Assembly: GCF_921293095.1 (NCBI RefSeq)
Contig: NC_060254.1
Coordinates: 54,730,069-54,794,068 of the forward strand
Reading direction: 5' to 3'
Length of the DNA stretch: 64,000 bases
Origin: Ischnura elegans
Taxonomy: Eukaryota > Arthropoda > Insecta > Odonata > Coenagrionidae
A program made the position numbers and the translations under genes. Shown here one piece after another: positions 21,208 to 31,342 of the stretch (positions are counted from its first letter, which is position 1; every line of letters starts with the position of its first letter). Below the pieces are notes generated by a model. That model was not told where the DNA came from. It did not search any database and saw only the letters and a program-made list of their open reading frames with translations.

Positions 21208-21658
21208 CAGGGCCGGATTTACCGTTTGGCAAAACAGGCACGTGCCTCGGGGTGTCGCAGTCCAAGGGGCGCCTTCAAGGGCGGCAGTTCATTCAGTTAC
21301 AGTAATACGTAATGTTTTTATTTTTTAAGCTACTCTTCTTTTTTGTCGCATGGATCAAGGCTAGACATTATTTTTGGAAAGGGTATTCATAAAGTGTTTT
21401 AGTTGTATAAAAGTTAAACTTTTTCATGTTGTTTTACTCCAAGCTGTTTTTCTTTAATTGAATTGTCTATACGTTTTCCCAGCGTAAAATTCAAGCACAG
21501 ACTTATACTGTCGGCCATATACCTATTTAATCCTTTTTTCCGAACCTTACCTCATGCGAGTGGCTATGCCTTTTTATGAAAATCAAGGGGGACTCCAATG
21601 CGGAGGGGCGGTCAATGGAGTGGTGCCTATAGCGTAACTTTGGGTGAATCCGACCGTG
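21208..21658. mobile_element. hAT-type MITE with perfect 8-bp target duplication
   Basis: 451 bp, left end CAGGGCCGGATTTACC and right end (minus strand) CACGGTCGGATTCACC. The octamer GTAATAAG occurs immediately outside both ends (21200-21207 and 21659-21666). The 8-bp duplication and terminal sequence identify hAT. No coding region. It starts about 200 bp after the preceding hAT MITE. Confidence 0.85.
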
Positions 21659-21889
21659 GTAATAAGGGGTGTTAACCGAAATTTATATTCCTGATGATGT
21701 GATCTATCAAATATGTGATTTTTAAATGCCTCTCCTCGCAAATACACACATTACTCTGCAAAATATTGAAAAAAGTGGGTCACGTTGCACTCATCTCCGC
21801 GCCGCGGAAATTTTTGAAAATCGATTAAAGTGCGACCGAAGTGGTAGCGGAAATCTGAATACTATTGGATGGAATTGGGTCTCCTCAAT

Positions 21890-22601
21890 GGGTGCTTTCC
21901 ATTCGTCGACGCAAGTTGACTTGCGTCGACACAAGTCGTGTTTTTTGCTTTCCATTCGTTGGAGTTGCCGACACAGGCGGACTCTCACCGACTCTGACGA
22001 AAAGCTGAGTTTGAGACAGCGGACAGACGAATTGCGCATGCATAGTTGTTTTGGCGCCTTTCACCTGCATTGGAACTGGAGTTGAAACATTTTTTAAATT
22101 AGTTATTGGCAAGTGTGCGACATGTTCAATGTATGACGTTTTAAATAAATAGGTTATATATAAATATAATAATGCATTTTTGTAAATTTGCAGTAGTTAT
22201 TATACAATTCTGAGATGATTCTTATTGTTATTTTAAAATTTTGTGATTTTGAGTGATATTATTTTTAAATATACCTGCCATGCCTATAACTAAGTCGAAT
22301 TATTTGCGTACAGTGCATCATTATTTTCACCGTAAAAAGTAAACCGTAAAACGGTCTCGAGAACAATCCAAATGACCAATGACCATAATCCAACATTGGT
22401 CAATAATATAAACAAAAAACATTCCAGATCTTCACTCTGAATCACTTACATCGTTCTCTTTGGATAAATTTCCCGGTTTTCTAAACTCGTGTTCTACGCG
22501 CATCAACCACTGCGCATACGGTGCTTTCCATTCGTGGCTGGCTAGGAGTTGACTAGAGTTAACACAAGGTGACACGAGAGTCGCCTGAATGGAAAGCACC
22601 C
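21890..22601. mobile_element. DNA element with repeated GGGTGCTTTCCATTC ends
   Basis: GGGTGCTTTCCATTC occurs at 21890-21904 and as its complement at 22587-22601, giving a 712-bp element with AAT on both flanks. Variants of the motif, TGCTTTCCATTCGT, recur in direct orientation at about 21948 and 22522. Each of the three direct copies is followed by a GTTGAC/GAGTTG-like word. No transposase seen; superfamily open (the short AAT flank does not settle it). Confidence 0.55.
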
Positions 22602-22689
22602 AATGCAGTCCCCTTGACCTAAACGGTCGAACACTGAAATTAAGAGTGGACGGAGAGAGGAAGAGAGGCGGGTGATATTTGAGGAGGTG

Positions 22690-22930
22690 CGGTTTCGGGC
22701 AGATAAGAGTGTCAGACTGCGAAAGATACCAGTCTCCACGTCACCATCTCGAAATTTTAACGGTGCTGTCTTTCTTTTTGAAAATATAACTAATAATTTC
22801 AGGCTTTACTTTGTGAAACCTCTCCATATTGGAATTAAGGAAATAAAACTTTGTAAGGTTCACTGATTGTTTAATTAAGGGCACGACCCGGGTTTCGTAA
22901 CTTAGTTACATCGTCAGGTGACTAAACCTG
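22690..22930 (-). repeat. Penelope-like fragment, hammerhead plus ORF start
   Basis: On the minus strand the hammerhead motif at 22882-22920 is followed, about 50 nt downstream, by an ATG-led frame reading MERFHKVKPEIISYIFKKK before decaying. The peptide matches MKQFHKVTPETVSY of the 17.4-kb insertion. In Penelope-like elements the ORF begins downstream of the hammerhead-containing pseudo-LTR, so this could be the extreme N-terminus of such an ORF. No reverse transcriptase domain is present nearby. Confidence 0.55.
22882..22920 (-). ncRNA. Hammerhead ribozyme-like motif, second copy
   Basis: On the minus strand: CAC, CUGACGA (fits CUGANGA), stem II of five perfect pairs (GUAAC / GUUAC around UAA), GAAA, the short self-complementary stem III CCCGGG, the GUC cleavage triplet, then GUG pairing with the initial CAC. 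An extra U lies between CUGACGA and stem II, as in the copy at 4052-4092. All invariant core bases are present. Activity is unproven. Confidence 0.68.
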
Positions 22931-24597
22931 CATGCATCATACATTTATACCCAAAGTACACAAGTGACTGTGAGGACATCTGTCGGAAAGGAAAAAGGAC
23001 TAGTTGGGAAGCGGGGGTGAGGGTTAAACACGGACTGAAATAGGGAAAAAGGGGGGGGGGAAGGGAGAAGGGGCAGCCTTGGTTTGGGTCGAGGGTTTTT
23101 TACCAGCCAGGGGAGGGCGGGGTTAAAGTGGGTGAGGAGACGAGAAGAAGAAGGAGAGCTAAAGAAGGTGGCGGTGTTAGGGACGAAGAGAGGGTTAGCA
23201 GGGTACATTGAGTTTTCTAAATGACAATAGCCTATGGAAGGTCGTTGAGTCCGGCTGTGGAAGGACATGGGACACTGTTGAACCTTTTTTGATGTTGAGG
23301 CCTGTATCTTGAGTGCTATTTAGATTTAATGGAATAACGCTGTAAACTGATTTAATTGAGAGTGCTTTGGTACTAGTTGAAACTAGAGCAATGTGACTGT
23401 AAATATGACTGAAGCGTAATTTATGTTCAGCAACGTGTGTTTTGGGCCAAAACTAGAGGGGGGCAAAATCCAAGTGTGTGTTCAAGTTGTAACACAGAAA
23501 AGGTTATGAAACCCAAATTTCCAGAAAATTATGAAAGCGCTTTATTAGATTTTGAAAATTATTTTCTCTGGAAAAATATTTTTGTATTACTTACATATAT
23601 TATACTAGTATCACATTCTTTGGTTTTAAAGAAAATTCGTTGGGGGGTAGCTGCCCCCTCCTGCCCCCGCTGGCTATACCTATGTGTTGGGCCATTATTA
23701 TTTTTATGCAACTTGGGGTGAAGAGTGGAGGTTTTGTTTCTTAGTAAAGAAGAATTCTTTAATTGTTTCTTTATCCTTTTGTGTGATTATGTTTTGACCA
23801 ATTGATATTTTTATACAATACGTTTGTTTAAGAAAAGGCGCTTGTTTTTGAGAGTATGACTGCCCTCTTTTTTTGAGTGACGGGCGTGAGCGACCTTTGT
23901 TTGTATAATTTCCTTCTCCTTCCCTTTTTTCCTTTGTCCTAAAGGTCATTTTACATAGGGCACGCAATTCTGCAGGTTAGAACTGCATTAATTTCTAATT
24001 AGGGCGTGAAATTGCGCGAATGCACGAACGAAATTAGAACGGGCTATTTTTCTATCCCACGTCCATACGTTCTCGCATGCATTCTATAAATTCACCGCTT
24101 TACTCGAAGTAATTTCGACTGCGCCTTCGTACACACGCCAGTGCATTAACGTACCCCATGTAAAACGGTCTTGAGATCACTGTAAGCAATGATTGAATTT
24201 CTTGGCGGAAATAAAAAAAAATTTCTTGGCCGGAAGGATTGAGGAAAGATGAGCCGTCCATGACGTCATGGCCTTCTTATCAGGAATTTCGCGAAAAAAA
24301 GAAAAGAAGGTCGCGGAATACGCGTGTATTTCATCGCCACCGCTGTGTACACAGGCACCCTACCTGCCAAACGAGACTGCCTTTCGAGGCTAGAAGTAAA
24401 AGTGACAGACGACCCTTTGGACCGATTTCGACGTACTCCTCATGTGAGGACGGCGTGGAGTCCGTTACGAGAGAGAGAGAGACGATTTGACGCCGGTTAC
24501 AGCCGATCATCTGCCACTCCCTCAGGTACTGCCCACACTTTTCCTAGTCATTCTCCCTTTTCCTTGGTCTCCATCGCTCGGTTCTTTTATTAGAGGA
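22931..24597. other. Unassigned low-complexity intergenic stretch
   Basis: Contains a G-rich tract (about 23050-23070), polypurine runs and short non-protein-like frames, including a proline/serine-rich minus frame at 22945-23268 that I do not regard as a gene. I recognise no element with confidence here. Confidence 0.4.
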
Positions 24598-24645
24598 CTA
24601 CATCTACATAATACCCTGCGAGCCACCTCGAGGGTGTTTGGGAGG
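24598..24645 (-). repeat. 3' tail of a LINE (GATGTA-tail family)
   Basis: On the minus strand: ACCCTCGAGGTGGCTCGCAG followed by GGTATTATGTAGATGTAG. This matches the 3' end of the LINE ending near 55935 (CCCTAGAGGTGGCTCGCAGG, then the GATGTA repeats). It is only a terminal fragment of an insertion, severely 5'-truncated. Confidence 0.7.
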
Positions 24646-24938
24646 GGATTTTTTTTCTGCCTCCATTTACCCAAAGTTTTATTTACATTATGTACATTCA
24701 AGACTTGATACTAGTAAGTACTTAATGGCGAGATTATCTAAATAGCTAACATGTTTTATCACTTTCAAAATGGATAATTACCAAAGGAAAGGAAAATGAA
24801 ACTATGAAGAGAAAACCCATAAAATCAAGAATAAAAGACAAAATAAGAATGGAAAATGAAATATAATTAAAAATAAAATAAGTTCGAAATAAACATTAAC
24901 ACAAAATATTACGATAATCAAAAAAGGAAAAGTTAATT

Positions 24939-25458
24939 TCAGGGAGAAGGCATATATATTAGTTCCAAACCTACTTTCTTGATATATGGACCTAGGTCCA
25001 CCACTATTGAGTCAATGAGGGGACCTGTATCTGGAGTATCAGAAGCCAGTTTGGCTAAGACATCAATCGCTTTTTTTTCCTGGGATCCATCCATACGATC
25101 TGGCTTTTTTAGCATTGTTAGGGTAAGGCAGTCTGATTCTGCCCCAGCGATACATTCCCAAAGTTTTAGTATACCAAGAGTTCCTGGAGTTTCGTCCACA
25201 CCAATCATGATAGAAAAGACAGTGGCAGAAAAATCAGGTAGAGGCTTGATTACCGCAGAAAGTTTCGTTTGACCCAGATGTGGTGCTATTCCTGTGTTCC
25301 AAATCATAAATGTTACCAAGTAGCTCCTTATAGCGTTCTTGATCACGGATGGCGGTGGGGTTCTTGAGATCCTCATCAATGACCCAGTGTATTTTGAATT
25401 TTATTTTTTTAATTGGCCAATCCCGATTATTGCTGTTAGATTCAGAACCTAACCGCAA
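24939..25458 (-). other. Unrecognised coding-like region beside R1-like LINE
   Basis: Two overlapping minus frames (146 and 74 residues) with protein-like composition, containing GVDETPGTLGILKLWECIAGAESD and LASDTPDTGPLIDSIVVDL. I do not recognise a family. They lie downstream of the endonuclease remnant of the R1-like LINE and could be part of an unrelated retrotransposon gag or an unplaced host exon. There is no splice or start evidence that decides. Confidence 0.3.
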
Positions 25459-25529
25459 AATATAAATAAAATAAAATATAAAAATATTCGAGGACCGGCT
25501 CGGGCCGTTAAAAGTAGGTGGGTTATCTG

Positions 25530-26058
25530 GCTCATGAAGGATTTAAGTTGTTGTTATAAATAGTTTCTTCTAACTTTCTTCCCGTCATCGGTGCGGTCAC
25601 TGAACCAAAAATAATTTTTTAGAGTTTAGTCGATTCCAATAATTAATTTCCGTTCGCGGAACATTTCCTGTAGGTTATCCAATTCTTGTATGAAAGTTTC
25701 AATGTCTTGACTAGGTGGGAAGTAACCACTGGGTAGGATATACGAGTCGTTCTTAGTTGTGATTTCCACGGTTGCCCAAAACTCATTTTTAAAATTTGAA
25801 ATTTCAATTACGTCGATTTCTGTATTTGAGGATTAAAATTTTTCTATTGTATTAATAGGGTACGATTCGGGTGTTTAGTCCCATTCCTGGAATTTTCCAT
25901 AGTTTTTGCTCACCTGGTCGAATTAGATAAGGTTCTTGTAGAAGAACAATATCTAAATTTAATTTTTCGGACACAATTCTCAGTTCAGAAATTGGTGTCT
26001 TACCTCCTTGTAAATTGATTTGTCCTATTTTCACTATCCGGCTATTCGTAGGATCCAT
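25530..26058 (-). pseudogene. R1-like LINE ORF2, endonuclease remnant
   Basis: The frame starts at the ATG complementary to 26056-26058, overlapping the ORF1 end by 17 nt as in R1-type elements. It has GQINLQGGKTP and LDIVLLQEPYL, the N-terminal strand and catalytic glutamate of AP-type endonucleases. After a stop at about 25852, other frames continue with FWATVEITTKNDSYILPSGY, FPPSQDIETF and a decayed IIGID...NYFWFS, the middle of an R1-clade endonuclease. No reverse transcriptase follows, so the copy is broken soon after this region. Confidence 0.72.
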
Positions 26059-26671
26059 AATCGATTTGATCGGTTAAATCTCTAATTTTTCGTTCTAATA
26101 TAGGACATTTCTCGTCGCTGGCCTTATTGTTAGCATTCTCGCTGTTTGCCCTCTTGAAGTTTGCACAATGAGTTGGGCCATCTTTGTTTGGGCATTGTCT
26201 TGAATCATGCCCCCCTGAGCAGTGTTCGCAGGTGCCCTCTTCAGCATTGCAAAACTTACTAATATGCCCTAGGCGTAGGCATTTGTAACATCTATTAATT
26301 TTAATATAGTCTTTAACTTTGTGTGGCTCGAAGCCAGTATACACTCTAGCGGACTTCAAAAGCTGGCTTCTTGAAAAGGGGTCTAACTCCACCACCCAGT
26401 TGGTGGTATTGCTATCTTTTCTTCCAAATGGGAACGCCACGTTGGTTTTGGCGTTTTCCAGCAGGTTGATCTGGTCTTTGAGGCTTTTTATAATTTCCCC
26501 TTCCGTAATTTTCTTTGCGATATTATATATATGGCCACCCTGGGTAACAACTTTTCTTTGCGTTTTATCGCAAGTTTTGCTGCTTTTAGCTCTTTGCAGT
26601 TCCTCAGTTTCTCTTCTAAAGCAGGTTGATCTGACTCCAACTTTTTCTATGTATAACGGAACCTCAATCAT
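26042..26671 (-). CDS. R1-like LINE ORF1 (Gag-like), partial
   Basis: 209 residues. The middle part (WVVELDPFSRSQLLKSARVY, and VKDYIKINRCYKC) is typical of R1/jockey-type Gag proteins. CCHC knuckles follow: CYKCLRLGHISKFC, CEHCSGGHDSRQCP and a third, altered CANFKRANSEN segment where canonical cysteines are missing. The protein should bind the element RNA. The start given is simply the first ATG; upstream sequence is non-coding, so the N-terminus is probably truncated. It overlaps the ORF2 start, arguing both belong to one element. Confidence 0.75.
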   Translation of the reverse strand: MIEVPLYIEKVGVRSTCFRRETEELQRAKSSKTCDKTQRKVVTQGGHIYNIAKKITEGEIIKSLKDQINLLENAKTNVAFPFGRKDSNTTNWVVELDPFSRSQLLKSARVYTGFEPHKVKDYIKINRCYKCLRLGHISKFCNAEEGTCEHCSGGHDSRQCPNKDGPTHCANFKRANSENANNKASDEKCPILERKIRDLTDQIDYGSYE

Positions 26672-26690
26672 TTCAGCCTTGAACCCAAGT

Positions 26691-27290
26691 CAAGAAAACA
26701 GATTTTATAATTCGCTAGTCAGCGCTCGAAAAAAAAACATCGCCAATGTGAGAAAGGGGTTCGAAATTTTTTATTATTATTTATTTAACTTATTTATATT
26801 TTTAATCAATAACTTTCATCTCGAAATGAATAAAATACTTCGTACAGTAATTTATGTGTGTTGTATTTAACTTCTGATGTGACCTGCCATTCAGATCCTT
26901 GTAACCCCCAGAGAAAATCCTGGAACTGCCCTTGCACGGGGGGATAGGTGCAATCATTTTTGGAGGTAGTTGCAGATATGGTTGTTGGGGTACACAGTAT
27001 TGTTGTAATAAAGAGATACATGCAAATCACTAAATCTATACGTATATTATTCTTATCAGTGACTCACTTGTATCCTTTTTCCACAATAGTATTATGGCAA
27101 GTGCGTTGTATACTACACAAACCATTATCTGCGCTTATCTCCAAAAATCAAAAATTGCACTTATCCCAATGGCTTCTAAGGTCCTCATGTATAAAGCCGG
27201 AAACTGCATAGGAGTTATTATACAATAATTTCTAATCGTTCACAATTTATGTACGCAGGATTTTCCCTTATTATAGTATACAAATAAAAC
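26691..27290. other. Unassigned AT-rich stretch
   Basis: No coding region, transposon end or RNA gene recognised. Short frames have no protein-like features. Confidence 0.4.
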
Positions 27291-27740
27291 AGAAAGCTAG
27301 GGGTGCCCGCCCCCGCGTATTTCTCTTGGGGCTACGAGGCTTGAGAGGCCCCCTCCCCCCGCGCCCCGTGACTCCCTAGCTGCGCCGATGACGCAGACAT
27401 GCTTTACAACAGAGAGCTGAGGGGGTCCCGCCCCCTCCGATTTTTCTGGGGGGCTACGAGATCCTCCTATCTACGGCCGTGCTTTGATATAACTAAATCT
27501 ATAGCAAAAATCCAGAGGAACTCACCCCCCGGAAATTTCTGGGGGCGGGATTGGCCTTTTCAAAATTTTATTTTTTCATAACCTTAACAAATCGTCATTT
27601 ACGTTTATGAGAGGCTGGCCCCCCCGTGACCCCCTTGCTACGCTGAATTCGCAGACATGCTTTAATATGACTTAATTTATCACAGGGAGCTATAGGGATC
27701 CTTCCCCCTTCTGATTTTTCAGTGGGGTAACGAGCCTTCC
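27290..27740. repeat. Degenerate GC-rich tandem repeat block
   Basis: A roughly 100-bp unit recurs three to four times with variable decay. Its signature words are GCAGACATGCTTTA, GAGCTGAGGGGGTCCCGCCC and GATTTTTCTGGGGGGCTACGAG (examples near 27395, 27440, 27650 and 27710). G-runs and C-runs alternate and could fold into hairpins. It directly precedes an I-like LINE 5' UTR fragment. The near-identical word TTTTTTCAT(G/A)A(C/A)CTTAACAAATCGTCAT occurs at about 27572 and 27991, bracketing the block and the UTR fragment. Confidence 0.55.
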
Positions 27741-27960
27741 GGCCTCGCTCGGGGGAAGAGGGTGATCTCTCCCTTTGGGGAGCCGCGCCACCACGGAACC
27801 AAGCCCACGAAGGAGACAACGTCGTTAAAAACCCGTAGCACGCTTGGGAAGTGTCCAGACATTAAGCGAGTCTGCTGTTCCTGAGTAGTCATGACATCAG
27901 GCATTCGGATTCACCCATATGTTTGTCGTGCGTGGAGACCCGTATGTAGGGAGGAGAGGG
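27741..27960 (+). repeat. 5' UTR fragment of the I/Jockey-like LINE family
   Basis: About 220 bp aligning with the 5' end of the element at 60376. Shared words include TTTGGGGAGCCGCGCC, AGTCTGCTG (versus GACTCTGCTG) and CGTGCGTGGAGACCCGTA, at roughly 75-80 percent identity by eye. It stops after this segment and no ORF1 follows. A fragment containing only the 5' end is the opposite of ordinary LINE truncation, so deletion or recombination after insertion is likely. Confidence 0.7.
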
Positions 27961-28229
27961 ATATTATTTTATTCAGGGAAGGGAATTGTATTTTTTCATG
28001 AACTTAACAAATCGTCATCTAGCCCCAGCGCTGGGGAAAGACGACAACACTAAAATGTTGACTTGTTATATTTTTTAAAATATTTTACATGGTCTAATGA
28101 ATGGTTACTGTGTTTTTTTTCATCTCACGAAGTATCACTTAAGCGTAATGAATTATAACGTACGTTACGGTACGTACATTACGTAATTTTGAAGTGATTA
28201 GTTGTGTAGCTATCATTGGTCACAAATAA

Positions 28230-29310
28230 AAATGCAATTTTCATAATGGGAATATTCCTCATGTCACCACACTTGGCATTCACTGCACTGATCCATTTTT
28301 CTGTTGGGGGTTCATAATATTCCTCTTCACAAGCTGGACATCACATAACACCATCCTTTGAAGCTGCTGCAACTGAACCGTTTTGCCTGGAATTTCTAGA
28401 CTTAGTCCTACAAGAACTTAGTTTGAGTTTTTTTACTTCCTTTTCAGCCCCACCCCTTTGTTTTAACATATGTTTGTTTGTTGTGCTTGTAAGAATACTT
28501 TAGCTCAGTTTTTGGCTTTTCTCAAGTTTTTTAACATTAGACAATGGCTGGAAATCAAAAACACTTACAGGATTCTTCGGTGCATCGGAATCAGCTTTTT
28601 CCATAAGTGCTGGTTCTTCAGGAGGGTTTTATATATTGGTTATTCACTATCAGATTCTGAGAATTAGCACTATTATTCTCAGTTTCTCTTTGCTAAAGAC
28701 ATCGTGGTCAGTAGTTTTTGGAGCCGCAAAGTCTTGTTCGCTAAACACAAGAGGATTACGAGGCTCGATTCCACATTCTTTAACCCATTAACAGCATTTG
28801 CAACCGTAGCTGCTTTGAAGTAAGCGGTGCTCAAAAGCTCACCTATATATTTGTGTGTGATATATTGTCCTGGATGAGTAAACCGTAAAGTTGTCACATA
28901 CTTAGCTATAGTAGGTCTTGAATGGGCCGATAAATGACACATTAAGAGGCTGGAGACTATGTTATGTGTGCAGTGGCAACCCAACCACGATGATGTTTTT
29001 CTCTCTGCTATATAAAATAGCTTCCAAAACTATCTGAGTTTTTTGATTGCCAATTATCAACGTAGGAGGAGATTTTTTGCTTAGTTTCACGTGAAGATAA
29101 AGATGCTTCAAAAAAGATAAAAAGGTGTCCTCATTGCTCTATCCGTTATCACTACAGTGGCCAGCAGTTCCTGGTGGGGCTCTTTCGACAAGTTCAAGAA
29201 GCATTCGTATTCTGCCTTAAATCAGAAAATGTGGTAGGTCAATACCAGAAGCGCTAATGCCACAAATTATTGTTGAATTCCTTCCTCTCTCTGGTGAATC
29301 AATGTTAGAA
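28230..29310 (-). pseudogene. Tigger/jerky-like transposase, C-terminal half
   Basis: In several minus frames with stops and shifts I read, in order: PTLIIGNQKTQIVLEAI (the DxH region, decayed), IIVVGLPLHT, HSLQPLNVSFIGPFKTYYS (the conserved LQPLDVSF...GPLKxYY), YITHKYIGELLSTAYFKAATVANAVNG (conserved helical tail with AYxxAAT), GIEPRNPLVF-like sequence, and near 28300 a Cys/His-rich tail resembling the C-terminal zinc-binding segment of these transposases. It is the tail of a pogo-related DDE transposase, clearly inactive. It differs from the Tigger at 10-12 kb. Confidence 0.7.
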
Positions 29311-29339
29311 ACTCTTCTAGATCCTCTAGGGCTGACAAC

Positions 29340-31342
29340 CTAGGGTAGTCTCGACATCACCTCGCGTGTAGGGAGGAGGCGAGCAATAGTGTCGAACATG
29401 TAGCTCGCCGCCCCCGCATCCCCTCGGAACGCAGCCCATTTTCTCCATGGGTCAATGATTGAAGTGGGAGGATACTTCTCCCTCTCGATAAGCCTCCGGT
29501 AAATAGTCTTTACTAAAAATGTTTCTCCTGTTCGCAAGCATTCTGTTATTTTACGGTATTCCTGAATGCATCTCCTAAACGGCGTACTTTGAAAACTGGC
29601 TTCCGTCCACGCGGAGTGGAGGAGACCCCGCCTGGCCTAATCAACCCCACTAAAATTTTGGTCGATACTTTTGAGAAAATTACATAGGCTTTTAAATCAA
29701 TATAATTTATAAGTTCAAACCACCTCTTTTCGGAGGGTTGTAAAGCTGTTGCCTTGGAGCCTTTCTCAAATAACCGTACCAGAGGAAAGAATTAGTGTCC
29801 CTAACCATCTTTGCATGCACTTCTTTTGGCAAAGGCCATACATGAGCGAGGTACCAAATTTTTGGGAAAATTACCTGATCGAGGAGGCGGACCCGAGCGG
29901 AGAGAGGGAGGGAGGGGAGCTTGTAGCGACCCGAACCCCCCGATACTGCGCCCCTATCCTCCCCGCAGTTCTTCTTAAGAGTCTGTTTCACATCGGAGCC
30001 CCACCATAATCCTAGAATTTTTACAGGTGGGGTGCTTAATTCCCACACGTTAGAGGCTTTATCACCCTTTAGAACTCTCAATTTTGATTTAGTTTTATTC
30101 ACTTCTAAACCACCGGGAGCATAGGATTGCATTAAGTCATTGGCCAAGAGTAGTTGGCTTGGATGCCCAATGAATAAAGTCAAATCGTCAGCGTATACAA
30201 TATTTGAATAAGTAATTCCTTGTCTAGCTATGCCAACTCAGACAGTTCAAGTGCCCTAGTAAGTGGTTCCATTGCGACGGCAAATAGAGCCATAGATAGG
30301 GGGCATCCTTGCCTAACAGAATTCTTGATAAGAAATTCATGCGAAGTTTTCCAACCTATCCTTATGCATGCTTTTGATTCATTGTATAGATTTTGAATTG
30401 CCCGAGGAAAGATGAGGGGAAATGCCATTTTTTAAAGAATGTATAAAATATATTCAATACGAATATAATCAAATGCTTTAGTAAAATCTACGGGTAAAAT
30501 TGCAAAAAAATCTTCGGAAGGAGGAGACGGAGCCAAAAAAATATCCCGCAATAACACTGAAGTGTCTAGAATATTTCGTTTTTTCGAAACCGCGTTCTGT
30601 ATTACAGATAATGTGGCTTCCAGAGACTCCGTAAAACGAGATTTTAATATACGCGTAAATATTTTATTGACTGAATTCAATAATGGAATAGGCCTGAAAT
30701 CATTTAAGGACTGAGGCCGATTTACCTTTGGTAATAGCGAGATAATTGCGGTGCATTGACTTGAAGTCAGTGCCTCGCCTTGGCAGAAAATCTGATTGAA
30801 AATAGCTAATAAAATCGGGGTCAGAAGATCACCACAAATGGAGTAAAATTCATAAGATATACCATCTGACCCTGGGGCCCTACCTTTTGGGAGGGGGCGA
30901 AGAATTTCCTCCACCTCCTCTCCTCCTGTCTCACCAGCTAGCAATTCACCGTCTTGTTGCGAGAGGGTGGGTAGATTAGGAAACGGGGGGAGATCGTCTT
31001 CGTTCCAGAACCCGTATCGAGCAAATATTCTCTGAAAATGCCGTGAAGCGGTATCAAGGAGATCACCATCAGTGCATTCTGTCGTCGGTAAAGTGGTCGA
31101 CATGTCTTTGCGGAGTCTGATCACCCTCCGAAGCTCAGAGAGTGTGAAAGGGCCCCACGTGTCAGGATTCAGTTCTCTCTGCCACCGACTTGGAGCGTAA
31201 CGCTTCATTTCATGCATTAAAATAGTGTTTTTCAAAAGTGCTGTCGCCTCATAAATATTTTTAGGACGGAGATTGAGATTTAGTAATTCTCTTAAGGCGG
31301 TTCGATAGAACATGATTGTGGCATCCATGTCCCTCCGCCACG
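29340..31342 (-). pseudogene. L1/Tx1-like LINE reverse transcriptase, broken
   Basis: A reverse transcriptase spread over at least four minus frames. 30432-31342 holds KGRAPGSDGISYEFY, DFRPIPLLNSVNKIF and VDFTKAFD. 30228-30428 holds SVRQGCPLSMALFAVAMEPL. 29707-30200 holds YADDLTLF followed by KTKSKLR and ILGLWWG. 29340-29537 encodes a C-terminal piece. PGSDG, the NDFRPI block and RQGCPLSMALF are characteristic of the L1/Tx1 lineage. No endonuclease is present because the 5' side stops at 31342, where a different LINE begins on the opposite strand. Confidence 0.78.

Noticed and set aside
22945..23268. 107-codon minus frame next to the hammerhead at 22.9 kb
   Set aside because: Pro/Ser/Phe-rich and driven by purine-run low complexity; I could not connect it to a Penelope ORF.
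28130..28200. ACGTACGTTACGGTACGTAC alternating stretch as a regulatory or Z-DNA element
   Set aside because: Short and isolated; no supporting context.
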